Notes under the pieces: model-generated | Databases searched by the model: none | The model's input: the letters and a program-made list of their open reading frames with translations, nothing else | Told to the model about the DNA's origin: nothing | From: CAVSNH01 sp963729275 | Lineage (GTDB): Bacteria > Actinomycetota > Acidimicrobiia > Acidimicrobiales > RAAP-2 | Assembly: GCA_963729275.1 (NCBI GenBank) | Contig: CAVSNH010000013.1 | Span: forward strand, 1,364,001-1,428,000 | Length of the DNA: 64,000 bases | Direction: 5' to 3' | Part shown: in pieces, positions 1 through 9,281 of the stretch | How positions within the stretch are numbered: position 1 is the first letter of the stretch | Layout of the letters: each line of letters opens with the position of its first letter | Program-made: the position numbers and the translations under genes

Positions 1-98
1 GCCGGTGGGAATTGTCGTCCTTCCCGGTGTCAAAAAAGGCTCAAGCCGGGAAGCCGCCGTGACGAATGTCCAAGTGAGGAGCGCTGCGGAGGCCGCTT

Positions 99-1787
99 AT
101 GGGCGTCACGCCAGATATGAAACGTCCCGTCGAGGTGGTGTCCACTAGGTCGACATCGGTCGAGACAACCTGGCGCCCCCATCCCATCGCAGCCAGAGCG
201 CTCCGAATCGCTGTCGTACTGACCCCAGTGGCGGCGTCGGTCGGCGTCATCTTCCTCTTGAACCGGGCGCTTCCTTCGCCGCGGTCGTGGGGATCATTCG
301 CTGCGCTCGCCGTCGCTGACATCGTGGCGGGTCTCACCGTCCTACTGGTCGCCAACAACGTCGCCATGCGGGTGCTGCCACTGGCGACGCTGCTCTCACT
401 TTCGCTCGCTTTCCCCGATCAGGCTCCAAAGCGATTTGCGATCGTGTTACGCGCCAACTCCACGACTCGGCTCCGATCTCAGATGGCCGCCCGGCGCGAT
501 GACGACGCCGACGTTGCCGGCGCCCTCGAGGACGTTCTCACCTATCTGGCCGCCTTGAGCCGACATGACCGGATGACGCGAGGGCACTGCGAACGGGTTC
601 GTGCGTTCGTCGACCTTCTGGCAATCCGGATGGACCTGTGCAAGGCGGACCAGGAGCGGCTGCGATGGGCCGCCCTCTTCCACGACATCGGCAAGCTCCG
701 GGTACCGGGTCCGATCCTCCGCAAGCCAGGAAAACCGACGGACAAGGAGTGGGACACGCTCAGACGCCATCCCATCGACGGCGGCGAGATCATCAGGCCG
801 CTTGCCTTCTGGCTGGGCGAGTGGGCGGACGCTGTCGAGCAACATCACGAGCGCTTCGATGGTCAGGGGTATCCAAAGGGCCTCGCTGGCACCGACATCT
901 CTCTGGGTGGGCGAATCCTGGCGGTGGCGGACGCCTATGAGGTCATGATCACATCGCGCCCCTACAAGCGACCTGTTCGCCCCGAAGCCGCACGCCGCGA
1001 ACTCGTGCGCTATGCCGGTCAGCAATTTGACCCTGACATAGTTCGGGACTTTCTCGGGATCTCCATCGGTGATCTGCGGAAGGTCATGGGCCCCCTTGGA
1101 GTGCTGTCCCAGGTTCCAATCCTTGCCACCGTGCCTCGAGCCGAGGCGCTCATCGAGATGGCGGGGCGACAGACACTGGGCACGGTTGGCACCGTCGCCG
1201 GAACCGGCGTATTCGTCGCCGCGGCCACGCTGTCCCCTATGCCCCTCCACTCCGCCAGCGGTCCCATGACGAACCCCCCGGCTCACATGAGCGCGACGCC
1301 CCAACACGGAAGTGGCGCACGTGGTATCCCGACGGTCTCACCGGACACCCCGATCCAGACGGTGACGTCCGGGCCGACCAACGATGGACCGCCCGGCCCA
1401 CCCCCGTTGAATCCGACTTCGGGAGGCTCGACGAAAGGCAGCGGCGGCACGACGGAGCCGAGCCCCGCCACCGCCCCGGCAACCTCGGAAGAGGTTCCCT
1501 CGCCTACGACGTCAGCCCTGCCCAGCGTGGGAACCATCGGGACCAACGTCACGATTCCGACCAGCGCGGGCACGACGGCGAAGAGCCTGGCGGCGGCAGT
1601 GAAGGACGCGACATCGACGGCGGGTACCGCGGCCGAGGTTGTGGCATCGACGGCGGGCAGCGCCGCGGAAGATGTGGCATCGACGGCGGGCAGCGCCGCG
1701 GAAGATGTGGCATCGACGGCGGGCTCGACAGTGGAAGGTCTTGCCAAAGGGTCGGACGAGCATCCCCCGCTACCGCCCACCCCATGA
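99..1787 (+). CDS. HD-GYP domain membrane protein (probable cyclic-di-GMP phosphodiesterase) with repetitive C-terminal tail
   Basis: The 562-residue protein has hydrophobic segments at about residues 34-95. An HD-GYP domain follows at about 145-330, with the HD pair in LFHDIGKLR and the HHERFDGQGYP signature. HD-GYP proteins hydrolyse c-di-GMP to GMP or pGpG at a metal centre; the metal-binding His and Asp residues are visible. A further hydrophobic stretch near 365-385 is followed by about 180 residues rich in Pro, Ser, Thr and Gly, ending in four 11-residue repeats (STAGSAAEDVA type). If the late segment spans the membrane, the tail is extracytoplasmic. The ATG at 99 is preceded by GGAGG at a good distance. 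The gene is convergent with the DyP gene. Domain call is firm; substrate is inferred from family. Confidence 0.85.
   Translation: MGVTPDMKRPVEVVSTRSTSVETTWRPHPIAARALRIAVVLTPVAASVGVIFLLNRALPSPRSWGSFAALAVADIVAGLTVLLVANNVAMRVLPLATLLSLSLAFPDQAPKRFAIVLRANSTTRLRSQMAARRDDDADVAGALEDVLTYLAALSRHDRMTRGHCERVRAFVDLLAIRMDLCKADQERLRWAALFHDIGKLRVPGPILRKPGKPTDKEWDTLRRHPIDGGEIIRPLAFWLGEWADAVEQHHERFDGQGYPKGLAGTDISLGGRILAVADAYEVMITSRPYKRPVRPEAARRELVRYAGQQFDPDIVRDFLGISIGDLRKVMGPLGVLSQVPILATVPRAEALIEMAGRQTLGTVGTVAGTGVFVAAATLSPMPLHSASGPMTNPPAHMSATPQHGSGARGIPTVSPDTPIQTVTSGPTNDGPPGPPPLNPTSGGSTKGSGGTTEPSPATAPATSEEVPSPTTSALPSVGTIGTNVTIPTSAGTTAKSLAAAVKDATSTAGTAAEVVASTAGSAAEDVASTAGSAAEDVASTAGSTVEGLAKGSDEHPPLPPTP
1613..1744 (+). 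repeat. Four tandem 33-bp units in the HD-GYP gene
   Basis: Units begin at 1613, 1646, 1679 and 1712 with ATCGACGGCGGG. Units 2 and 3 are identical over 33 bp; units 1 and 4 diverge. They encode 11-residue repeats of the STAGSAAEDVA type, probably an extended or amphipathic helical tail. Confidence 0.85.
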
Positions 1788-2035
1788 ACAATGGGTATGA
1801 AAGGACCGGTCCTACGAAGAGCTAGGGCCAATGGCGGAGGTGTCCGTAACTGAGGAGGACACCGAGGGCAGAAGACAGGTTCCTGTTCAAACGTCCTTGA
1901 CCTGCGGGAACGGCTGAGAACATTGTCCGGCTCGGATTACCCCGGCGCCTCGTGGCTGCCCGCCGCGAGCGCTTCTTGCCTGGTCAGGGCGGCCGCCGCG
2001 CCCGAAGGTAGTCGGCGCGCAATCCCCTCCACCTC

Positions 2036-3130
2036 CTACGTTGACACGCCTCCGAGCCCGCCGATCCCGAGCGATCCGTCGCCGGCAACGGCCGGGCCGG
2101 CGGGAGCGGCCTCTTCCCGGGCAGCCGCCTCCCCACCGGCGTTCGTGGCGCCGGCGGACTCGCCGGGCATCGGGGGAGGGTCGTCGAGGAAGTCGGCAGT
2201 GGGCACGAAGAACAGGGTGCCGGTCACTGCTGTGGAGAAGTCGAGGATGCGGTCGTAGTTGCCGGGCGGGTCCCCGAGGAACATGTGCTGGAGCATCAGC
2301 TCGGTCACCGAAGGGGTGGCGGCGTATCCGATGAAGTAGGTGCCGAACTCACCGGCAGCTAACGACCCGAAGGGCATGTTGTCCCGCAAGATCTGACGCT
2401 GAGTGCCGTCGGGCTCGACGATGGTGTTCAGCGCCACATGGGAGTTGGGGGGCTTGACGTCGTCGTCCATCTCGACGTTGGAGAGCTTGGAGCGCCCGAT
2501 GGCCCTCTCTTGCTCTTCGACCGTCAGGGCATCCCAGTCGGTCATGTCGTGGAGGTACTTCTGGACGATGACGTAGCTCCCTCCGGCGAACGTCGGATCC
2601 TCGGCTCCGATCGTCACCGCGGCCTCGGCTGCCGGCCCGGTCGGGTTCTCAGTCCCGTCGACAAAACCGAGCAGGTCCCGCTCGTCGAAATACTTGAACC
2701 CGTGGACCTCGTCGATCACCGTTGTGGACCCGACCAGCCGGTCGACAACCAGGGAGGCCAGCTCCCAGCACAGATCCATGGTTGTGGCCCGGATATGGAG
2801 CAAGAGGTCGCCCGGGGTGGCCACGGCTCGGTGGCGGCCGCCCTCGAGGGGCTGGAACGGGTGGAGCTCGACCGGCCGAGGGCCGATAAAAAGGCGGTCC
2901 CAGGCTGTCGAACCCACCCCGGCCACGACGGCCAGTCCGCCCTGAAGGGAACGGAAAGCGACCGTCCGGGCCAGTCCGGACAGGTCGGCGAGCAAGTCGT
3001 AGACCGCCAACTCACCGCCGTCGTCGATCGTGAGGACGAGGATGATCGCGCTGGCCGTGAGCGGGGTGAGCACTGGCTGGGCCACCGGCGGCCCCACGAC
3101 GGCTGCGGGGCTCTGTGAGGCGGTCACCAC
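2036..3130 (-). CDS. DyP-type (class B) haem peroxidase with C-terminal encapsulin cargo peptide
   Basis: The 364-residue protein carries the DyP GXXDG motif as GFVDGTENP, the proximal haem-ligand region NSHVALN and the distal Arg in QILRDNMPFG. DyP enzymes are haem peroxidases that oxidise dyes and phenolics with H2O2. After the catalytic domain comes an Ala/Pro/Gly-rich linker and then the terminal DGSLGIGGLGGVST. This closely matches the encapsulin-loading peptide of DyP cargo (SLGIGSLKG type), so the enzyme is probably packed into an encapsulin shell. No shell gene lies within reach; normally it sits directly downstream. Start is GTG at 3130 (a second GTG follows) with GGGAG upstream. It is last in a minus-strand run after the phosphoesterase. 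Confidence 0.9.
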   Translation of the reverse strand: MVTASQSPAAVVGPPVAQPVLTPLTASAIILVLTIDDGGELAVYDLLADLSGLARTVAFRSLQGGLAVVAGVGSTAWDRLFIGPRPVELHPFQPLEGGRHRAVATPGDLLLHIRATTMDLCWELASLVVDRLVGSTTVIDEVHGFKYFDERDLLGFVDGTENPTGPAAEAAVTIGAEDPTFAGGSYVIVQKYLHDMTDWDALTVEEQERAIGRSKLSNVEMDDDVKPPNSHVALNTIVEPDGTQRQILRDNMPFGSLAAGEFGTYFIGYAATPSVTELMLQHMFLGDPPGNYDRILDFSTAVTGTLFFVPTADFLDDPPPMPGESAGATNAGGEAAAREEAAPAGPAVAGDGSLGIGGLGGVST

Positions 3131-3324
3131 AGGTGCGCTCCCGTATCCTCTCTTCGGTGTTCTCGGCGTGGAGAAGATGATGTCCTATCCATACTTCGCC
3201 GAGCTACGAGAACGACTCGCCTGGCTGACAGGACACCAACCTTCGACCACCGGAGCCGGCGGACGGTCACCGAGCTCTCGTCCGCGCTGACGAGACCGAT
3301 GGTGTCCCCAGCAGGGACGACACC

Positions 3325-4731
3325 TCACACCGATATGCCAGGGCTCTTGACGAACGCAGCCAAGGGCGGCTGCTCCCCGGCGGGTGGCGACACACACCGG
3401 GAGACGCCCGTGGGATTCCCCGGTGCCGCCAGGGTTGGCGGATCGGCGAAGGCGCGGTTGCTGAGGTCGAGGCAGTCGAGCAGGTCGTTGGCGTTGGCAT
3501 CCCGGTAGGTCATTGCCGGCAGGTTCCACTTGCGCTCGATCGTCTTCAGCACCGAGGTGTGGTCGTATACGGTGTGGGAGACGAAGTGTGGCTTGCTGTA
3601 GGGAGAGACCACCACGGTCGGAACCCGGAAGCCGTAGCGGTCGTACCCACCGGGCTGATCGGCTGCGGTGATGTCGGGCGGGATGTCGTCAGGCGGGATT
3701 GCCGGCGGCGGTGGAACGTGGTCGTAGTAGCCGCCGTGCTCGTCGTAGGTCCACACGAGCAAGGTTCGTTCCCATGCTGGGCTGTTGAGGAGCGAACCGA
3801 CCACCGTGGAGACGAAGTGTTCGCCGAGCGACAGGTCCTGGGGATTCTCCTCGGTGCCCGTCAGTATGTTCGGATCGACGTACGAGACGGCAGGTAGCGA
3901 GCCAGCTCTGGCGTCGGCGTGGAACTGGTCGATCGTCTTGATCCGACTCGGGTTCTTGTCCACGATGTCGGAGATCACGTAGAGGAAGGGTACGTTGGTG
4001 GCGTAGCCCGCCCAGCTGATGCCGTGAGCGTCGAGACGGTCGAAGATGGTCCCGTTGGGCGGGATCCCAGTGATCGACGAGTCCAGGGTGGCGATCAGCC
4101 CAAAGGCTGTTCCGGCCAGAAGGAAGCGGCGGTTCGGGTACGTCTGCGCCAGCACCGAGCAGAAGTAGCGGTCGCAGACGGGGAACGTACTGGCCAGCGA
4201 GTAGTAGAAGGGGATGTCCTCGCCCGTGTAGTACGCCATCGACCAGTCGCTGCTGCTGTCGGGGCCGATGAACCCGTCGTTGTGGCCGTTCCCATACTGG
4301 ATGTGGCTGGCGTCCCAGGTCTGGGTGACGTTGCCGGCCTGGCAGGTATCAGTCTCGTGGAAAGCCCGGACGTACTCGCCCGCAGGATCCGGGTTCGTGT
4401 TCGTGGGGCGGCCATCGCGGCCAAGGGTGAGCCCGTCCCCTCGGCCGAGCATCCCGAGGTAGTTGTCGAAGGAATGGTTCTCTTGCATCACGACCACGAT
4501 GTGGTCGATCTGGGGCAGCGTGTCGGCCCCCTCGGGCAGGGTCGGGTCGGGCAGGGATCCGGGGCGGCGCCACTGGGAGCGAGGCGGCAGGTGCGAGGAG
4601 GGCGCGGCGGGCGCCTTTGTGCCCGAAGACAGGCCTTCGGTCGTGCAGGCGCCAAGCCCGACGGCCGCGGCCCCCACTCCGAGCGCCCCCTGGAGGATCT
4701 GACGTCTCGACCAGCCTCGATCCGCGCTCAC
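3325..4731 (-). CDS. Secreted phosphoesterase (phospholipase C / acid phosphatase family), Tat lipoprotein-like
   Basis: About 468 residues. The N-terminus has a twin-arginine motif (SRRQILQG), a hydrophobic stretch and a lipobox-like LGAC, so it is probably exported folded and anchored. The catalytic start motif DHIVVVMQENHSFDNYLG is typical of the phosphoesterase family that includes bacterial phospholipase C and AcpA-type acid phosphatases. Later DEHGGYYDHVPPP supplies metal-ligand Asp/His residues. Start is ambiguous: TTG at 4740 or GTG at 4731, and I favour the GTG. It lies 103 bp downstream of the ABC importer on the same strand, which suggests it releases glycerophosphate or head-group phosphates for uptake. 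Substrate is inferred. Confidence 0.85.
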   Translation of the reverse strand: MSADRGWSRRQILQGALGVGAAAVGLGACTTEGLSSGTKAPAAPSSHLPPRSQWRRPGSLPDPTLPEGADTLPQIDHIVVVMQENHSFDNYLGMLGRGDGLTLGRDGRPTNTNPDPAGEYVRAFHETDTCQAGNVTQTWDASHIQYGNGHNDGFIGPDSSSDWSMAYYTGEDIPFYYSLASTFPVCDRYFCSVLAQTYPNRRFLLAGTAFGLIATLDSSITGIPPNGTIFDRLDAHGISWAGYATNVPFLYVISDIVDKNPSRIKTIDQFHADARAGSLPAVSYVDPNILTGTEENPQDLSLGEHFVSTVVGSLLNSPAWERTLLVWTYDEHGGYYDHVPPPPAIPPDDIPPDITAADQPGGYDRYGFRVPTVVVSPYSKPHFVSHTVYDHTSVLKTIERKWNLPAMTYRDANANDLLDCLDLSNRAFADPPTLAAPGNPTGVSRCVSPPAGEQPPLAAFVKSPGISV

Positions 4732-4834
4732 GACTGGCAATTAGAGCACGGGTTCCGAGGGCGTCAAGCTCCTTCGGCCAGGTCCTCCGAATCTGGCGGG
4801 GCGCTCCCGCCGCGAGGAGACGATCGAGATGGGG

Positions 4835-5734
4835 TCAACCCTTGACGGCCCCCGCCGTCAGCCCCCGTACGAGCTGCTTCTGGAACACGATCAGGATGAC
4901 GACGATGGGCAGCGCGGCCAGGACGGTGCCAGCGAAGATGACGTTCGTCTGGTTGATGCTCAACGCTTGCAACTGACGAAGACCGATCTGGACCGTGCGG
5001 ACGCTGTTCGTCTCAGTGACGACAAGGGGCCAGAGGTACTGATTCCAGGCCGACAGGAAGGCGAAGATGGCAAACGCTCCGATGGCGGCCCGGTTGAGCG
5101 GCAGGACCACCCGGGTAAAGAACCGCCAGTGGCCGTAGCCGTCGAGGCTGGCCGCGTCCCGCAAATCGTTGGGCACGCCCCGGAAGGCCTGACGGAAGAG
5201 AAAGGTGCCGAAGCCGCTGGCCAGGAAGGGGACGATGAGGGCTGGGAACGAATTGAACCAGCCGAGGTCGACGATGGTCTGGTGGTTCGGCACCAGCGTC
5301 ACCTCCAACGGGATCATGAGCGAGGCGAGGAAAATGACGAAGATGGTCCGGCTGAAGGGGAACCGAATGAACGCGAAGGCGTAACCGGCGAGGGCCGAGG
5401 TCACCAGCTCCGCCGCAGTGATGAGGACGGTCACGATGACGCTGTTCCGGAGAAAGATCCCGAGATGACCCACAGTGAAGGCGGTACGGAACGCTCCCCA
5501 TTGCGGATGGACGGGGAAAAGTGTTGGCGGGCGTGCCGCGATCTGCTGCGGCGAGAGGAGGGCGTTCACCACGGTGATATAGATCGGAAAGGCAACTACC
5601 GCCGCTGCCCCGATGAGGAGGAGATAGCGGAATCCCGTCCGGGCGACGGCGCCAGATCGGCGTCGGCGACCGACCGTTCGGCCCGGTGCGCGGGGAGTGG
5701 GATGTTGGTTCTCATGATCCGGTTCAGCGCGCAT
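4835..5734 (-). CDS. ABC transporter permease, UgpE/MalG type
   Basis: About 299 residues with six predicted membrane segments. The cytoplasmic EAA loop is seen as AASLDGYGHWRFFTRVVLP, which contacts the ATPase. This is the second permease of a CUT1-type importer for sugars or glycerol-3-phosphate. I chose the ATG at 5734, inside a longer frame opening at 5770, because it gives an 11-bp overlap with the preceding permease gene and a normal N-terminus. It is translationally close to, and presumably a heterodimer partner of, the permease at 5724-6662. Confidence 0.88.
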   Translation of the reverse strand: MRAEPDHENQHPTPRAPGRTVGRRRRSGAVARTGFRYLLLIGAAAVVAFPIYITVVNALLSPQQIAARPPTLFPVHPQWGAFRTAFTVGHLGIFLRNSVIVTVLITAAELVTSALAGYAFAFIRFPFSRTIFVIFLASLMIPLEVTLVPNHQTIVDLGWFNSFPALIVPFLASGFGTFLFRQAFRGVPNDLRDAASLDGYGHWRFFTRVVLPLNRAAIGAFAIFAFLSAWNQYLWPLVVTETNSVRTVQIGLRQLQALSINQTNVIFAGTVLAALPIVVILIVFQKQLVRGLTAGAVKG

Positions 5735-6662
5735 AGGACACTCTTCGCTCGAACAACCGGAACTGGGCAAACGTGAGCAGGAGCAGGATCACGAAGAGGA
5801 TCACTGACAGAACGGCGGCGACGCCGGTGTTGTTGTAGGTGAATGCCTGCTGATAGAGGTAGTAGATGAGTACCTCGGTGTGGTTGTCCGGACCGCCCTG
5901 GGTGAGCAGGTCGATCTGGCCGAACGCCTGAAACGCCCCGATGGTGCCGACCACCAGGGCGAAGAACATGGTTGGCGAGAGCAGCGGCAAGGTCACGTGC
6001 CAAAACCTGTACCAGTAGCTCGAGCCGTCGACCCGTGCCGCCTCCAGCAATTCGTCGGGGATGCTCTGGAGAGCCGCGGTGGCCAGGATGAACACGAAAC
6101 CGAGGTTCTGCCAGACGGTCACGACTGAGACGGCGGGCAGGGCGAGGTTCGGGTTCTGCAGGACTCCGGTGCCGCCTCGTTGGCCGAGCCAGTAGCTGAA
6201 CAGGCCGACCTCGGGATTGAGGAGCGTGTAGAAGATGACGGACGCAACCGCCACTGACGTTGCCACTGTCGAGGAGAAGATGGTGCGGAAGACCCGGATG
6301 GCCCGCAGTCGCTGGTTGGCAAGCACGGCGAGGGCGACGCCCAGGGTCAGGCCGACGGGAACGGTCAGCAGCACGAAGAGAACGGTGCGGCCGAGGCTGT
6401 CGAGGAAGGCCGACGACGTAGCCACCGACCCGTATTGCGACAGTCCGACGAATCGTTGCGGGAGGTTGGGGAAGGGAGGGGTGCTGTAGAGGCCGAGAAC
6501 GATCGTCTTCACGAGCGGGTAGAACACGAAGACACCGAAAACGGCCAATGCGGGCAAGACGAAGAGGTATCCGAGCAGAGCCTCCCGCACGGAACGGGAG
6601 AACCGGTGAGACGGCACGGCTACCGGTACCGATTGCCGGTGGGCCGTGGTCGTCTCAGGCAT
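5724..6662 (-). CDS. ABC transporter permease, UgpA/MalF type
   Basis: 312 residues. An N-terminal cytoplasmic tail is followed by a membrane segment (LLGYLFVLPALAVFGVFVF) and further segments. The EAA motif reads EAARVDGSSYWYRFWHVTLP. It forms the first of the two CUT1 permease subunits. Its ATG at 6660-6662 overlaps the end of the ATPase gene by 8 bp, so the two are probably translationally coupled. Confidence 0.88.
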   Translation of the reverse strand: MPETTTAHRQSVPVAVPSHRFSRSVREALLGYLFVLPALAVFGVFVFYPLVKTIVLGLYSTPPFPNLPQRFVGLSQYGSVATSSAFLDSLGRTVLFVLLTVPVGLTLGVALAVLANQRLRAIRVFRTIFSSTVATSVAVASVIFYTLLNPEVGLFSYWLGQRGGTGVLQNPNLALPAVSVVTVWQNLGFVFILATAALQSIPDELLEAARVDGSSYWYRFWHVTLPLLSPTMFFALVVGTIGAFQAFGQIDLLTQGGPDNHTEVLIYYLYQQAFTYNNTGVAAVLSVILFVILLLLTFAQFRLFERRVSYAR

Positions 6663-7827
6663 CGAGCCGCTGTCCTGATTCGGGATCGAAAAGGTACAGG
6701 TGGGCGCCGTCCGGAGCCAGCATCACCCGGTCCCCAATTCGGGGCAGCACCGCGCTTGACGTGAGGCGCACGACTGCCAGGGAACCGTCGTCGAGGCGGC
6801 ATGCCACGTGGCTCTCGTGACCGAGGGATTCGACCAAGGACACGGTGGCGCCGAGCGTTCCGGCGTCGGCGATGGCCAGGTGCTCGGGACGGACCCCGAG
6901 AACGAGGGTCGTGAGTCTCCGCCGCCGCACTGAGGCAGCAAGCGGTTCCGGAAGCGGAACGGTACCGCCTGGGAGGGTCAGCGCCAGAGCAGCGCCCCGA
7001 GACCCTGGTGCCAGCACCTCGCCTCGGAGCAGGTTCATCGGTGGGCTGCCGATGAACCTGGCCACGAAGGTGTTCGCCGGGCGGTCGTGGACCTCCTTCG
7101 GCGTGCCCACCTGTTGGAGCACGCCCCTGTCCATGATGGCCAGCCGGTCTCCCATGGTCATGGCCTCCACTTGGTCATGCGTGACGTAGAGGATCGTGGT
7201 TTCGAGACGCCGATGGAGCTCGATCAGTTCGGCCCGCATTTCAACTCGGAGCTGTGCATCGAGGTTGGAGAGTGGTTCGTCCATGAGGAAGACGGCCGGC
7301 CGGCGCACGATGGCGCGGGCCAGCGCCACTCGCTGACGTTGGCCCCCGGAGATCGCTCCCGGCTTGCGGTCGAGAAGCGCGCCGATCTGCAGGCTGGCGC
7401 TGACGCTGTTCACCAGGCGGTTGCGTTCGGTCGGGGGAACGTGCCGGGCGCGAAGAGGGAACTCGATGTTCCGTCGGACCGACAGATGGGGGTAGAGGGC
7501 ATAGCTTTGGAAGACCATGGCCACGTTCCGGTTCTTGGCGTCGACGTCGTTGACGACTTGATCACCGAGGCTGATCCACCCACCCGTCGGGCTTTCGAGC
7601 CCGGCGACCAGCCGCAAGACGGTTGTCTTGCCGCACCCTGACGGACCGAGTATCACCAGGAACTCGCCGGCGGGAACATCGAGGTCGAGATCTGCGACCG
7701 CAGTGTCGGAACCGAACTGTTTGGTCACGTGACTGAGGCGGACGCTGGCCGCTCCTGGCGCCGCCACTTGGCCCTGGACGAGCCCACCGAAACCGGTTGA
7801 GTCCGGTGCGCTGATGGCGTCGGTCAC
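6655..7827 (-). CDS. ABC transporter ATP-binding protein, UgpC/MsmK type
   Basis: 390 residues. The Walker A is GPSGCGKTT, the signature is SGGQRQR, the Walker B is VFLMDEPLSNLD, and the H-loop reads VTHDQVEAM. The C-terminal third is the regulatory OB-fold (TOBE) domain found in MalK, UgpC and MsmK. The ATPase powers import through the two permeases. Start is GTG at 7827 with GAGGGG upstream. It lies 23 bp after the binding-protein gene. Confidence 0.92.
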   Translation of the reverse strand: MTDAISAPDSTGFGGLVQGQVAAPGAASVRLSHVTKQFGSDTAVADLDLDVPAGEFLVILGPSGCGKTTVLRLVAGLESPTGGWISLGDQVVNDVDAKNRNVAMVFQSYALYPHLSVRRNIEFPLRARHVPPTERNRLVNSVSASLQIGALLDRKPGAISGGQRQRVALARAIVRRPAVFLMDEPLSNLDAQLRVEMRAELIELHRRLETTILYVTHDQVEAMTMGDRLAIMDRGVLQQVGTPKEVHDRPANTFVARFIGSPPMNLLRGEVLAPGSRGAALALTLPGGTVPLPEPLAASVRRRRLTTLVLGVRPEHLAIADAGTLGATVSLVESLGHESHVACRLDDGSLAVVRLTSSAVLPRIGDRVMLAPDGAHLYLFDPESGQRLDA

Positions 7828-7850
7828 GATCGACCCCTCGTCATCGGCGG

Positions 7851-9281
7851 TCAGACGCGGCTGTTGTACGAGGCGATTGCCTGGTTCGCTGTCGCGGCGG
7901 CGTCACGCAGAGCGGTCCCTGGCGCGACACCCTCGGCTAGCTGGCTCATGGCCGATTGGATGGCGTTATCCACCTGTGCCTGAGCGCCGCACACCGCCCC
8001 GGCGCTGGCGACGTTGGCCGGGCTCCCGAGCACCTGGTCGTAGGCGACGCGGAAGTAGGGCATCTTCTGCCAGGCGTCGACGAGCACGGGCTGGCTCACG
8101 GCCGACTTGCGGATCGGTATGAATCCCGTTCCCACCGCCCATTGGGCCTGCTGTGCCGCTCCCACCAGGTACTTGATGTATTGCCAGGCCGCGTCCTGCC
8201 GCTCGGGCGGCGACCGCTTGATCATGTACATGCCGGCACCACCGACGAAGACGCCTCCCGTGCCACCGCTTGGTCTGGGAAGTGGACCTACCCCGAGCTT
8301 TACGTCCGAGTACTGGCCAGCGTTCAAGAGCGAGACGACGGTCCCCAGTGCACCCGAGGTCTCGAGCGTCATCGGGGCGATCCGGTTGGCGATACCGAGC
8401 AGGTTGTCGTAGGTGGTCGGTGAGGTCGGCTGGGCGAGGTGGTCGCCGAACAGCTCCGAGATCCAGGAGAACAGGGATTGCCCGAACGAATTGTTGAAGG
8501 CGACGGCCGTCGCCCGAGCGCTTCGGCCGTTGTCGTTGTTTACGAGCAACTTGTCCCCGAGTGCCATCCACTGCTCGAAGTTGGACGGGGTTGTCTTGAA
8601 ACTCAACCCGTACTTTTCGGTGCCACTCGAGACGATCTTCTGTGCTGCGCTGCGAACGTCATCGAGGGTTGCCGGGGGCATCGACGGATCGAGGCCGGCC
8701 TTACGGAAGGCATTCTGATCGTAGAACAGGATCTGGCTCGAGATGTTGAACGGCATGGCCCAGAGGGTCTGACCGGTACGGAAGTAGTCAACTGTCGAGG
8801 GGAGGAAATCGGTCAGGCTGTAATGATCGGCAGCAACCGCAGCGGCTGCCGGCACCACGCTCTGGCTGTCCACCATGAGCTGAAGATCGCTCGACTCGAT
8901 CTGCACCACGTCGGGGAACGGGCCTCCACTCAACGACTCCGTATAGAGGGTCATTGTGTCCGTGTAGTCGTCCTGGTTGACCAAATTGACCGTGACGTCG
9001 GACTGGGACCGCTGGAACGACTCGGTCAGGCTTTGGAGTGTGGTGAGGTTGTTCGAGGTCATCGAATGCCAAACGGTGATGGAAACAGGCTTGGACGTCG
9101 CTCGTGAGGCCGCCCCAATCGGGAAAGACGACGTCGAAGGCGACGTGGCAGTCGGTGGTGACGAGGACGAGGAGCACGCGGCCAAGAACGCGCCCGCAGA
9201 GGGAGCGACCACTAGGCCGGCCAGAAACCGACGCCGGCTCAGCGAGCGTGCCATCGGCGCATGGTGCACTTCGTCGGTCAC
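7851..9281 (-). CDS. Extracellular solute-binding lipoprotein, UgpB/MalE family
   Basis: 476 residues. The leader has a Tat motif (SRRRFLAG), a hydrophobic core and a lipobox ending AAC followed by a Ser run. The rest is a family-1 solute-binding protein (for example SITVWHSMTSNN near residue 68). It delivers substrate to the permeases encoded downstream. It is first in the operon; GTG at 9281 is preceded by GAGGAGG. Glycerol-3-phosphate or glycerophosphodiester is a plausible ligand because a phospholipase C-like enzyme follows, but oligosaccharides cannot be excluded. Confidence 0.88.
   Translation of the reverse strand: MTDEVHHAPMARSLSRRRFLAGLVVAPSAGAFLAACSSSSSPPTATSPSTSSFPIGAASRATSKPVSITVWHSMTSNNLTTLQSLTESFQRSQSDVTVNLVNQDDYTDTMTLYTESLSGGPFPDVVQIESSDLQLMVDSQSVVPAAAAVAADHYSLTDFLPSTVDYFRTGQTLWAMPFNISSQILFYDQNAFRKAGLDPSMPPATLDDVRSAAQKIVSSGTEKYGLSFKTTPSNFEQWMALGDKLLVNNDNGRSARATAVAFNNSFGQSLFSWISELFGDHLAQPTSPTTYDNLLGIANRIAPMTLETSGALGTVVSLLNAGQYSDVKLGVGPLPRPSGGTGGVFVGGAGMYMIKRSPPERQDAAWQYIKYLVGAAQQAQWAVGTGFIPIRKSAVSQPVLVDAWQKMPYFRVAYDQVLGSPANVASAGAVCGAQAQVDNAIQSAMSQLAEGVAPGTALRDAAATANQAIASYNSRV

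Noticed and set aside
447..1307. Long minus-strand frame opposite the HD-GYP gene
   Set aside because: No recognisable domain; it mirrors the coding frame of a clear HD-GYP gene in GC-rich DNA.
1788..2035. Encapsulin shell gene expected after DyP
   Set aside because: The space is only 248 bp and is followed by the convergent HD-GYP gene; no shell protein is encoded in any frame.
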